From: Fasciola hepatica
Taxonomy: Eukaryota > Platyhelminthes > Trematoda > Plagiorchiida > Fasciolidae
DNA length: 64,000 nt
Assembly: GCA_948099385.1 (NCBI GenBank)
Contig: CANUEZ040000180.1
Coordinates: 2,357,001 to 2,421,000, forward strand
Direction: 5' to 3'
In this document: piece by piece, positions 10,931-21,300 of the stretch
Layout of the letters: every line of letters starts with the position of its first letter
How positions within the stretch are numbered: position 1 is the first letter of the stretch
The notes under the pieces: generated by a model
Told to the model about the DNA's origin: nothing
Database searches by the model: none
The model's input: only the letters and a program-made list of their open reading frames with translations
Program-made: the position numbers and the translations under genes

Positions 10931-11560
10931 TTATAATAACTGACCGTGCCTAAAACTGATTGGAGTGTATGGGTGTCGGTGGGTGCTGGCATATCACAAA
11001 TGGGTTTAACTTTTACTGGGTCCGGATATCTGCCAGTTGAATCACCAATAAAACCTAAGTACTTGAAACAGTTGGTGTAGAAAGAACATTTTTCTGTGCG
11101 AATGCAAAAGAGCAAATTTTTGTATGCCATGTAATCACTTGTTCAGATGGTGGGAATGCTCATGAATATTTGTGTCAACAACGATAATGTCATCCATATA
11201 AGCTGTAGCGAAAGGCAACCCCACAAGCACGGTGTCCATAATTGGCTGAAATATGGCAGGTGCACACTTAACCTCGAAGTGCAATCTGTTACATCTGTAC
11301 AGTCCCTCGGGTGTATTTATGGTCAATAATTGTTTTGATTCCTCGTCAAATTCTACTTGCAGATAAGCATTTGAAAAAGAGATCTTGGAAAACATGCTTC
11401 CACCGTTTAATTTGGCGAAAAGGACCTCGGGAACAGGTAGAGGATACTGATGTGTCTCCGAAGAATCATTCAAACCTGTTGAAAAGTCTGCGCATATGCG
11501 CAATATGCAGTTTGGTTTCTTCGTAACTACAATCGGTGCTGCCCCCTCTGATTAGTTCAC
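10930..11560 (-). pseudogene. Gypsy reverse transcriptase, decayed
   Basis: Minus-strand translation: APIVVTKK, then RICADFSTGLND, YPLPVPEVLFAKLNGG, FSKISFSNAYLQVEFDE, LYRCNRLHFEVKCAPAIFQ, YMDDIIVV and, after a short break, FYTNCFKYLGFIG. This is the full set of RT blocks in Ty3/Gypsy order. The motif C box YMDD is intact at about 11175-11186. The motif A box is damaged: relatives read FSKIDL.DAYLQ with a catalytic Asp, while this one has Ser and Asn in the two acidic positions. The frame breaks just after the motif C region. It lies upstream of the RNase H and downstream of the protease on the minus strand. Confidence 0.85.
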
Positions 11561-12049
11561 TGGGCTAATAACACCAGCTTCCTGAAAGCGGGTTAATTTT
11601 TTTGCTAATCTGGTCATCGGCAGCGTATGGAATAGATTTCTTTGGTCTGAATACAGGTTTAGTCTCCTTTTTCAGGTACAGTGTTGCTTTTGGTTTGTGC
11701 ATAATCCCAAACTATCACAGAAGATGTTGTTATGCTTCATTTTTAACTTTGTAATAAACTGAGTCATATTCTCATTACTTTCAAGAGAATGAATTTCCGG
11801 CTCTTAGGCTGATGAAATGTTATTCACATTGTTGCCGTTTGAATGACAGAACTTGTTAATAGGTGAGTCCCACAGTTCCATTGTGTCAATCCATTGTATA
11901 CCAGTCAGATTACGGGAACAATCACTAACGATGTATGCTGGTGCGGAGAATCTTTTGCCCTGGAAAGTACATCCACAATTCACTACTCCCGCGATAAGTA
12001 TTTGGTTACCTGAAGCATTGTATGCTACCCTGCATGTTGGTTGGAGAGT

Positions 12050-12135
12050 CGGGCGACCTAGAGCTATCCATGAAGACTGAGTCGAAATGATTACATCAGA
12101 GCCCGAATTAAACTAAAAAACTAGGGGAACATTGT
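12050..12135 (-). pseudogene. Gypsy aspartic protease remnant
   Basis: Between the zinc-knuckle part of gag and the RT, the minus strand encodes NVPLVF, a stop, then FNSGSDVIISTQSSW. Retroviral-type proteases carry F.LDTGSD at this place, so the catalytic Asp is replaced by Asn and the triad is broken. The following ALGRPTLQPTCRVAYNASG fits the region after the active site. It is only a short recognisable piece. The identification rests on this motif and on its position. Confidence 0.6.
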
Positions 12136-12299
12136 TGACAGTAAGATACACGAACTTAGCTCTGGTTGAAAGTTCAGTAATAGTGGACAAAACAACACTA
12201 GAGCTATCGAATAGCTCTGCATGACGCACCGAAGTTTTAGGCTACGTTCGGTTCTGTCCAGGGTATGTTTGTTTGTACTGGTAACAACATGTTTATTTG

Positions 12300-13098
12300 T
12301 TTCATTTCCTACAACCAAAACTACAGATTAGGTCAAAACATGGACAAAATTTCACAAAAAGCCAGTCTCCACATTTCCATCGTGCATTAGGAGGTTTTGG
12401 TTGATGATTTTGTGACGAACAAGAAGCTTTTCGTTGATGTGTTACGACTTGCAGTCGATTAACGTCTGTGTATGCTGGTCCCTTAACAATCATTTCTGAA
12501 TCCACTTTTATGTTTGTGATTCTTTGGCAATCCTCAGTTATGGTCTGAAGTTTGAGGTTCTGGGAGTTTTCCAACTGAGAGAGTACACAATTTCGTATCT
12601 CCGCATCAGACTGCGATTATCAACCACTGAAAACAATAAACATTTGAATTGATCCATCGATAGGTCCTTAAGCTCGAACCGATCGACTTCGAAGTTGATT
12701 TTCCCTGCATATACCAAAAATCTTCTGACTATCTTTCTAACTTGAAGACACTGAAATCGGGTGTGAAAAAGAGACGACCATGGAGAGAATATTCATGTGA
12801 TACAATTGATTTTCTTCGGATATGTTATGCCGACTGGTTTTTGAGGCAAGATGAAGTTGGCGCACAGCTGGTGTTCCATTGGGCTAAGTTTGCGCATAAG
12901 TAACCTGACTTTGTGCATTATTTTCCATGAGGAACAGTCCACGTTGAATATGTCCTCAAGTCTTGCGTACCAAGATTCGAATGTGATCTCTACTTCTAGG
13001 TCAAATCTGAACTCTGTGATGGAATTAGCGAGGTTGTCACTTGTAAGGCCTGCATTTGTTGCTTGATGCGATGAACATTGGTCCATCTTTGTTGCCAA
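12300..13098 (-). pseudogene. Gypsy gag, decayed, with zinc-knuckle end
   Basis: The start at 13098 (MATKMDQCSS) lies about 110 bases after the 5' LTR on the minus strand. Early residues include TFESWYARLEDIFNVDCSSW, then KVRLLMRKLSPMEHQ, which match the capsid start of Mag-type Gypsy elements. The frame ends at 12793. Further down, a separate frame (12574-12302) carries WKCGDWLFVKFCP, followed by CSFGCRK, which resembles a pair of CCHC-type zinc knuckles with some Cys displaced. Gag would coat the element RNA. Multiple stops make it non-functional. Confidence 0.7.
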
Positions 13099-13205
13099 TG
13101 ATTCAATGAGTTTGTTTTGTGCTCAAATCATTTGCAGGAAATTATCCATTAGGATGGATATGATTGCGTTTTGATATGAACGCGTAGGTTCATCACCGTC
13201 GCCTC

Positions 13206-13360
13206 TGAAAAGTTCCTAATCTAGCCCAGATGAGGCACAGAACACAACCACACCTAGGATTCTAGTGTATTTGAATCAAATAAGAAGTGCATGGTTCAGT
13301 CGGTGAACCACAGAACAATGCTTACCGGAGGTCAAAGGTCAACAGGACCATCTGTTCACA
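13206..13360 (-). repeat. Gypsy 5' LTR
   Basis: On the minus strand it begins TGTGAACAG at 13360 and ends ACTTTTCA at 13206, so it has TG...CA ends and is about 155 bp, short but within the range for this group. Its two halves match 8432-8530 and 6136-6183. The following minus-strand GGCGACGGTGATGAAC (about 13186-13201) could be the primer-binding site, but I cannot name the tRNA. Confidence 0.65.
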
Positions 13361-14734
13361 TTCTGAATGACTCCTGATATGTTCCGTCGCGGATAAAACA
13401 ATAAAGTGCACAGCAAATATGGCACAAGGTAACTGTTTGGTATTGGAAGTTGACTGACGATATATCGTGACGAAGCAACACTGTGCAAGTAAAGATTGTC
13501 GGCTTTCATCTTTTCTGTTACTCTACCTAGTTCAATGAAGCGGCACCATTGCAATCATCGTCATCATTGCCGTCAACCTGTTTATCATACACTTAAATTG
13601 GCCGTTGTCCGATGACAATAGAGCAGAACCGTGAGGAATTAGTTCCCAAAAGACGAAGGTATTTGTGGTTGTTTTCCCCGTATGTGAAAAGGCGAAACAG
13701 CCAAGGTGACGTTGACGGTTAGTGGAATACGACTGGCGTAACGATATGCATGACGTTTTCAATTTTCCTTAGTTCACACCTGATAGAACACGAATGGGAA
13801 ACGATGCGCGCGCGCACACACATCCTAACTCACAAGACAGTTTACTGACAAAGTCTTGTCTTTTTTCGTCCCATACTTAAATGAGAAACAACAGAGTTTT
13901 ATTGTTGCTTCTGTGATATTTGTTTTTAACCTCTAGTGGATGCTTGTTGTTTCTTGTCGATCTCGCAGGTGATTATCATTATCAAGGCTGGTAAATAGAT
14001 TGCAAAAAAACATATTTCGAAAGACGGGCGTGGGATTTCAATGACGAAAATTGACAGGGGAAATTTCGTCCCCTCGATTCCCATTCATTTTTTTTTTCAT
14101 TCACGTAATCAAGTTCGATAAACCAAGCGAAACGAAATGGCCTGTATAGAGAGGAAATGGGAGAACAACATATGCTGCATACCAAAATGGCAATCAGGAC
14201 TTTTCATACTGAAAATGGAGATGCAGATAGCCACGAGTTCTGCACTCGAAACCAAAATATGTCACGCCAATGAACAACTGGACAAAGAGGAGATTCACTC
14301 ACGCATCACTCACGTGGATGATACTGCTTGCTCACATACTACTTGCAAACTCAAATGGAGGAAACTAATATACAAACTACTCAGTATGAAGAATATCCGA
14401 ACGGGATTATCCCATCAACATCAACTCTATATTCCAAGGCGCCTCCAGTGACCGGAGACGAGGTGATCCACCATAAAACTGCATAGCTAGTCGACATTAG
14501 TCTATGATAAGTTTGGTAAAAATGCCCCCTAGAAGAGAGTGAAAGATAGGCTTTAGTCAAAGTAGAGCCAAATGAATAGACTTTTAATACTGAGTAAAAA
14601 ACTATACACGCGATTAGGTGGAATTTCACTAGTCAGTCTAGTTTATGACGATTTAAAAAGAATATATTTATTATCCGGAACTTCGATCTATGCGTCAGTC
14701 GTACGTTGTCATTAGATCCAAATGAAGGCGGATA
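13361..14734. other. Unassigned intergenic sequence with a short CG/CA repeat
   Basis: No protein family was recognised. A short alternating purine-pyrimidine run (CGCGCGCGCACACACAC) sits at about 13806-13823. A 104-codon plus-strand frame (14137-14451) has no known motif and no supporting splice context, so I do not call it a gene. Confidence 0.4.
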
Positions 14735-15020
14735 ATGATCGAGTGGTTTAGAGTGCATACCTTCCAACTCGGAGGTCAGAGGTTTGAATCCTATCACCAC
14801 TGGTCATTTTACTAATAGACAGTAAACCACTGTCACCCAGGTGTTTACAAAGACTGACCTTTGGAGACTTCGTATGGCCCTCTACTCCAAGTCTCAGGAT
14901 GAGATTTGCGGTTACTCTTGACTGTGCAGTAGGTCTGCAAGAGTACGTGGTCGGCCCTCTTCCATCGCTCTCATGAGCAAACACGTAATATAAAAACAGG
15001 ATCGAGAGAAATGCATACAT
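14735..15020 (+). repeat. tRNA-derived SINE-like unit, family B, copy 1
   Basis: An A-box-like segment (GATCGAGTGGTTTAGAGTG, about 14738-14756) is followed about 30 bases later by a B-box-like segment (AGGTTTGAATCCTA, about 14780-14793) and by CACCACTGGTCA. The body that follows (GAGACTTCGTATGGCCCTCTACTCCAAGTCTCA, in parts) aligns with the minus strand of 35210-35385. Both copies share box order and body sequence, which supports a dispersed Pol III-type retroposon. Confidence 0.6.
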
Positions 15021-18000
15021 GTCGTTGAATATGAATTTGGATTACGTGTTTTCATAAAAAGAGATTGCCTGGGAAAGGAGAGCTTTCATCTTGACTCAGC
15101 CATTGTAATGAGCTCATTTTTAGCACCACGATTACTCTGATTTACTGGACTAAATACGGTTTGAGTCACCTATCAATTGTGTCAATCTAATTTGCCAACT
15201 GTCAAGAATAACTTGCTCTGGAAACTCAAAGTTTGACAGTACGAAAAAAGTGTGATGACAGCATCATTATGTGTATGAATATAAAATCACTGCTGGTCGC
15301 GATACGGGTGTTATGTTCGGAATTAAGGGCGAACACAAAACGCAAGAAATTCGTTTATTGGGACATGATCAAGCAAGTAAGCAAGCAAATCCTTTACGCG
15401 CAAGCGTAAACAGTACATGTGATCAAATGCCGCCGGGCAGGGTCGCTCAGCGGTAACTAATCTACAAGCGGCTTTGGCTCATTGCGCAAGCCAGATTGAT
15501 TGGAACAAACCGTCCGTAGTACGGGCAGTCGAACCAAATAACGGCAAAATTCGTTTTGGCCTCAGTAGTAAGTGGACCTCCAAAGCAATTGCAGACAACC
15601 AGCCACTAAGATTCGTTGTCGCAATACAAACTCAACTCTGGTGATTGAAGTGAACCTAAAGCAATCCAAGAGCAGATGTCACCGAATCACCCTAACTGTT
15701 GATAGCGCAGTGTCAGAATGAGACTGTTTTTGAAAAAAACGGATATACTGCCCGAACTGAAATCTGAACATGATATCGAACTCCGGTCGATTGATGGTAA
15801 AATACTTTTTACGAGGATATCGAGTAAACGACCATTTCAAGCTTTTCTCGGATAAAGTTGTTACGTTTACAGTAATTGCAAAAGGTGGAATTAATTTGTT
15901 AGATATATCTTGGTAAAGCAGTAGTTCGTTGGTACACGAACTCAGCTGCAGTAAGCATGAGGATGGCATAATCACATTCACCAGACAGATAGATTCAAGC
16001 GCACCTCAGAGTTACTGGGCATTTGATAAGTTGGAACACCAGGACACCAATAGGTGTGCACAATCATACTTGTGGCTGTGGGTGAGTGCATGCTTGCATG
16101 TTTCCGCTGTTGGATCAGTGATGTCCAAGGCCTAACAGGATCACCATGCCAGATGGTGGTCAGTGCATATGCTCATGTTAGAACTACTGACAATGACAAA
16201 TCACGTGTGTGTGCGTGTGCACCATTTTCGTCAATCTCGGAATGTCCATAAGGGCAGATAGGATTCTTCGTGATCCTGATAAGCCTGCATAAACTTGTAC
16301 AACTACCAGCCGGATGACCACAGAGAAGAAATTTCTATCTCAGTAGTATTTAGTTGACGTTCGAATGGTTGTATTAGCCGGAAGATAATAGGACAACAAG
16401 ATGTTAGTTAACCGAGATTCGCAGAAGACGTCATGAACACGGATTAACAACATTTGCGCACTGAGAGAAGAGGAGCACATCAGTGACGTAACAAAAGGCG
16501 AAAGCTTTCAGAAGAGGATACAATTTGGATGCGCTGCATACCATCAACCACTTAGAAAACAATCATTTGACGGTACATTACTGATGACTGTCGTATGCTA
16601 TTTGCACGGGTTCGTCATCTGGTATTCGGAATGGCAGAACTTTTGTGTTATTGAATACCGTACATTGGAAAGGAAAGACAGCAAACAATGTCCAGCTCAG
16701 TTCCTTCGGAACAACCATTGACCATGCACTGGGAGCGGTAGTTTTGATGGCTACCTCTGAGCAAAACATTTCAATTGGGAATTATCAAAAATCGAGTCGT
16801 AAGGAAAGCACAACAAATAGTAGTATGAATCTGACAGAGAAAGTTTGCGAACACATGAGCCTCACTAGTCACGACACTCTTATCCTCCAGTTTTTCTAAC
16901 CCTTGATTCGGCGCCTTTTTTGAACCTCGCGCATGAAGCTAGATATGCCCTAATGGCCATGTCCACTGGTTAAAAGTTCCGTATTTTTCTTCCGTGTTAT
17001 GAGTTTGGCATCCTTGTTTATCTTCCAACAACTACTGGTCCAGCCCTTATAGTGCGCAAGAGGAATCCTATTCGGCGACGTGCATAACACATGCATACAG
17101 ACATGTTCCAAAAAGATTAGGGCTTGTGAATGTGAGGAAGGCTTGTAGTTGGATCATACAAATTTTGAAAGTGAGGAAGGGTTTAAGGATAACCGGGGCA
17201 AACAACATCGTACACGTACATATCTGAAATCATAAGCTAGGACAGCATGAGCATACCTCCTCAGCTGATAAAGGTATGTTGCTTGGTATCGAGTGTTGTA
17301 AGTCTGCGTTTCTGAATCACTTACGTGGTCCTAAGGTATTACTTGAGATGTGTGTATACCTTCGATGTGCTGGATATCTCCTGATGACCGTTGGATCAGT
17401 TCAGTGAATTCAGTCTTTTGGTGGAAGCTTCACTTTTCTGGTTTATATCACTACCAAGCCCATAATAGATTAGATACACTTCGTTACCGAGAAAGCCGTA
17501 TCACGATACTCCAGCTCTTCAATGCCAGTTGCTATCTTAGTGACAAGTGAGTGCTGGCGTTTAAAAAATGCTGCCACCGATGCATCAGTCTAACCTACTG
17601 AGGAGCCAACTTCAGCAGCACTGAGTCATGGGTAGAGAGAAAAGTCTCCAAGTCGGGTTAAATTCCATGGGGTTACAAATTTTGTATATATGTATATATA
17701 TATATATATGTAATGTATATAATATACACATTCACACATATCCTTTCTTTCAGTCAAATAATGGTCAATGTCTTTTCAACTTATTCGTTCGGTCTTTCAA
17801 AAGTATTTGAACATCGGCTCGGAATGGCATGCATAAGCACAATATTCTTTTAGGCACGAATGAACCCGAATTTTACGCGCATAAATCACTGAGACAATAA
17901 GTTTGTCCTTCTCTCCGCCCGTCTGCCTGTCTTTTCAATAGTCGTTTGTCATTCCTATCCGATCACGCGATAGAAAATTCTGCACGCTCGTCGGAAATAC

Positions 18001-19997
18001 ATACCGGAACGTGAGTTGGAATTTATGCATTCTTGTTTTCTGAGGCCATTCCTGTCCATCCAGCCGAGATAGATGAGTGATCGAGATTTGCGATTATTGT
18101 CTAGCTGAGTTAGACGCTTTTGTATAATTTTTACGGATGCTGGTAGTCAATAATGCGCGAGAAAGGCTGGTCGATTGTCGGGACAAGCATCGATAAGAGG
18201 CGAAAGATGAAAGGACAGGAACCCCGGAGTGCCTCGGCTAGATTCACATGATAATACTGAGCATAACTTTTTGACTGTAATTATTTCCCTATGTCCCTTA
18301 TTTCCGAACTATATGCTTAAAAAGAGTTGCATGCTTTAGCCAACTTGTTTCGTTGTGTCGAACGGTCACCTGTGAAGGAGAAATAGTTAGCTGCGGTCTC
18401 TTCAGATCATCGGGGAAATTGTGCAGATATAGTGGGAATAAGATAATCACTTAGGGTTTGTTTGGTGCGTGATTTTGCGATGCTTCTCTGAATTGAACAG
18501 CTGACTCCACTTTTATAGATTCACGTGCAGGTTCAACCTAGTTACTAATCAGTATGATTGCACCTACTTTACATTTGAAACCTAGTCCAGTGGGATGAGA
18601 ACAGAAGCGTAAGATATAAGCCTGTGGGTAAAATTACCACAAAGGTGGTTGCTTTTGGGAATCTCCAAGTTCAGAGGCTAGTCAGATTTTATGAATCCCG
18701 ATAAGAAAATCCGTTACGTCCTATATTCTCAAATGCTGCATCCTACGTACCTGAATGCGACCTTCTACCACGACCCCTCCACGCAATCCCCACAAACAGA
18801 TGGGTGCAGAATGTGGGCTGCACGCTGGGTCAGAATTCTATACAAAGTCAGGTGTAACTCACTTGTAGTACGGTCAGAGAGGCTGGAGGTTTCGTTTAGT
18901 TAACCGAGAGCCCGGGCCGACTCTGGATCAGTCGCAAGAGTTACACGAATGTGGGAAAGGATACGAATGTCTGGTCATGGCGGCCTGAGCGCCATCCGCG
19001 GTGTTGGCTACGTAGTTTTCATTGCGCGTCAGCTGTCTGTGACAAACCGTGAGATGCATGTGCTTCCACATCGTGGGTTCTAGAGTGATTTTCAGGTCAA
19101 ACTAAGACCAAATTAGGCAGTGGAAGCAGCTACAGCCAACTGCGATATTATGGGATCACCGGTTTAGTCTCAATTTCTGACTCCGTTAGTGAACGGCACA
19201 CATCAAACTGACCTACTGAGTGAAGCGAATGATAGACGTAAATTAATTTCTCGATTAGGCAACACACATTTACGTTAATGAAAAACCGCAACATGACGTC
19301 CGTGTATATGTGATTGTGTTGTAGGTGACACAAACTTCAGAAAATCACACCCGTCACTTTCACACATAGAATCCAGCATACTTTGATGTGTGAAGTTTGG
19401 CCTAGCTGTCATTCGAAAACCCATCCCAGTTGCAGCTGACCATTTGTATGGTTCGGTGATGTCATATCTCATCTCAGTCAGTCTGCGTCAGTAATGCACC
19501 TTCTCTTACTTGGCCCACTTCGCCCCACTTGCAACATCAGACCCTGCCAAGAGACCTACCTCCGTTTATTGGTCCTGAAATCGATCGCCGCTCGATCATC
19601 CAGTTAAACCACGGGGTAGTTTCTGCGGTCCTCAGTTCTGATTATAATAAAGTCGAGCCTCTATGCTTCATTACTGATACGCATTATGACGAGAAGAAGA
19701 AACAGCGAGCGCGCGGTGCGGGGTGAGGGTGATTGACTGCGGTGATTCAATATGCAGTTCACGTGACACTGTCCGGTACAACGTTGGGGCCGCAAACAGT
19801 AATAACCGTCAGTCAGTCAGAAGTAAGCCATTTACGCTGTGCTCCATCGACATGATTGAGAATCCCTGAATGCGAGCTTTTCCCCAACCTGTTTTCCAAA
19901 TGTGCTCCATGGATTTTTTTCCGACAAAAGCAGTCCAAGTGCAGCCGAAGTCAGCTACGACTGCTCGACCAGTAACATACCATTACTTTGTAGGCTG
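15021..19997. other. Unassigned intergenic sequence
   Basis: About 5 kb without a recognisable element. A weak A-box-like stretch (GGTCGCTCAGCGGTAACT, about 15437) has no convincing B box. A TA-rich microsatellite occurs at 17676-17720. The frames at 15679-15981 (minus) and 16645-16899 (plus) show no known motif. A GC-richer patch lies at 18900-19010. Confidence 0.45.
17676..17720. repeat. TA/TG-rich microsatellite
   Basis: Alternating TATATATGTATATATATATATATATG, extended by TAATGTATATAATATAC. It is an imperfect (TA)n tract. Confidence 0.85.
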
Positions 19998-20158
19998 ACT
20001 CTCCTTTGACTTCACCTTCAATGCACTAACCTCAGGTCATCCGACAAACCATGCACTTGGAAGCACCAGACTCGAGTTTCTCTCTTGTTAGAGCTCATCA
20101 TTGGTGCATATTCTCCACGGCATCCAGGGTTTGAACTCCGAGTCTTTTCACCTAGAAG

Positions 20159-20160
<2 letters not shown>

Positions 20161-20200
<40 letters not shown>
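20161..20200. repeat. (GT)20 microsatellite in the left arm
   Basis: An uninterrupted GT run of 40 bases. Its inverted partner at 20624-20673 is longer, which indicates independent slippage after the arms formed. Confidence 0.97.
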
Positions 20201-20203
<3 letters not shown>

Positions 20204-20607
20204 CACTGTGCCACCTAGCTCCCGTTCAGGCTGATCCGAATAGCTGAGTTAAGTTTGTTCACAAGTCGTCCTTTATGACAGCCAGAAACGCCCGACAACT
20301 CCGAATGCAGATACGGTATCTGTCCCGTTAACTCCAAGCGAATACCTCCCACCAAATGAGGTCTTCTCCAGAGGATGGGCCATTGTGCCCACATTTAAAC
20401 CCGTTTCGCATTTGGTATAAATACATCTCGCAATTACTTGCTTGGGATTGACGGTACTTTGTTGGCTGTTCATGGGAGGCACTCGCTTGGAGTTAACGGG
20501 ACAGATACCGTATCTGCATTCGGAGTTGTCGGGCGTTTCTGGCTGTCATAAAGGACGACTTGTGAACAAACTTAACTCAGCTATTCGGATCAGCCTGAAC
20601 GGGAGCT

Positions 20608-20620
20608 AGGTGGCACAGTG

Positions 20621-20675
<55 letters not shown>

Positions 20676-20712
20676 CTTCTAGGTGAAAAGACTCGAAGTT
20701 CAAACCCTGGAT
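20608..20712 (+). repeat. tRNA-like unit with a microsatellite between the A and B boxes (right arm)
   Basis: AGGTGGCACAGTGG (about 20609-20621) matches the Pol III A-box consensus TGGCNNAGTGG exactly in its core. GAAGTTCAAACCCTGG (20695-20710) resembles a B box. An (AC)n tract of about 49 bases lies between them, so the boxes are about 75 bases apart instead of the usual 30-60. The mirror copy is in the left arm (about 20112-20216, minus strand). Probably a tRNA-derived SINE whose inter-box region was invaded or expanded by the repeat. Confidence 0.5.
20624..20673. repeat. (AC)n microsatellite in the right arm
   Basis: Pure AC run of about 49 bases, the counterpart of the GT run at 20161-20200. 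Confidence 0.97.
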
Positions 20713-21186
20713 GCCGTGGAGAATATGCACCAATGATGAGCTCTAACAAGAGAGAAACTCGAGTCTGGTGCTTCCAAGTGCATGGTTTGTCGGATGACCT
20801 GAGGTTAGTGCATGGAAGGTGAAGTCAAAGGACAGTTGGTCATGGGATTATCATCAATTCCATGCACTACATGCAATAAACTGCGAGATATAAGTTTATT
20901 ATTTAGCATGCTGGACCATACTTATATGAACTAAAGCATTCCCAGTGAGCATAATGTACATCTTCACAGCCTCGATTTTCCTATTTCTTCAGTGAACGTA
21001 CCTCTATATTGTGGCCGTTTCTGGTCGTCCTATATGACCGAGCATCCCGATTAGTATAGCCGTGCACCGGGCTAAATGCTAAATAGAACGCCTTCTCAAA
21101 GGTTCACCCATGTGGCACTTACGAATTCTTTCCAATAGTTTCAAATTCTTTCATAGTATTTCCAAAGTAAAGCCCAACGCCCTTCG

Positions 21187-21300
21187 CCGAGGCCTCGTAG
21201 TTCAGCTACCAGGACGCTTGTGGTACTAAAGCTAGGGTGGTAACGACGCGTGGGTTCGAATCTCACCGAGTTCAAAGACTTTCTCCGTGCGGATCACCTC
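21187..21300 (+). repeat. tRNA-like SINE head
   Basis: CGTAGTTCAGCTACCAGGACG (about 21195, in parts) resembles an A box, and GTGGGTTCGAATCTCACC (about 21250-21267) is a strong B box. The spacing of roughly 55 bases fits a tRNA-derived promoter with an enlarged middle. The downstream body, to about 21300, has no second copy that I could find in the window. I do not read it as a functional tRNA gene, because acceptor-stem complementarity is not evident. Confidence 0.5.

Larger units (their letters stand above)
6136..13360 (-). mobile_element. Decayed Ty3/Gypsy (Mag-like) LTR retrotransposon, minus strand, with nested insertions
   Basis: The order on the minus strand is 5' LTR (13206-13360), gag with zinc knuckles, protease, reverse transcriptase, RNase H, integrase, 3' LTR. 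This is the Ty3/Gypsy order. The RNase H and integrase wording (HTDHKPLL, HIDFAGP) is close to the Mag lineage as I know it. The 3' LTR is split: its start lies at 8432-8530 and its end at 6136-6183, with a plus-strand PLE of about 2.2 kb between. A CpG-rich segment of about 470 bp interrupts pol at 10461-10930. Without these insertions the element would be about 4.5 kb, a plausible full length. Every domain carries stops or frameshifts, so it is a fossil. The clade assignment is inference. Confidence 0.75.
19998..20836. repeat. Long, nearly perfect inverted repeat (arms about 355 bp, spacer about 121 bp)
   Basis: The left arm is 19998-20351 and the right arm 20473-20836, reverse complements of each other. 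I see only a handful of mismatches outside the microsatellite (for example at 20001, 20020 and in the inner GCGAATACC versus GCGAGTGCC). The arms differ in length mainly because the embedded GT/AC tract is 40 bases on the left and about 49 on the right. Inner arm ends carry GCAGATACGGTATCTG, itself a local palindrome. The spacer 20352-20472 is not palindromic. Each arm contains a tRNA-like unit. A single strand could fold into a long hairpin. It could be a recent inverted duplication, a foldback-type element or an assembly effect. Confidence 0.92.

Noticed and set aside
14137..14451. A 104-codon plus-strand frame
   Set aside because: Translation shows no family motif or signal peptide and there is no supporting context.
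15430..15560. A-box-like GGTCGCTCAGCGGTAACT
   Set aside because: The only candidate B box (GGGCAGTCGAACC) is about 90 bases away and poor, so a tRNA-like unit is not supported.
16578..16899. Possible RT-like wording (CYVTDVLLFSQC) on the minus strand further down from this region
   Set aside because: A single short block without neighbours in order. Not enough to call a retroelement.
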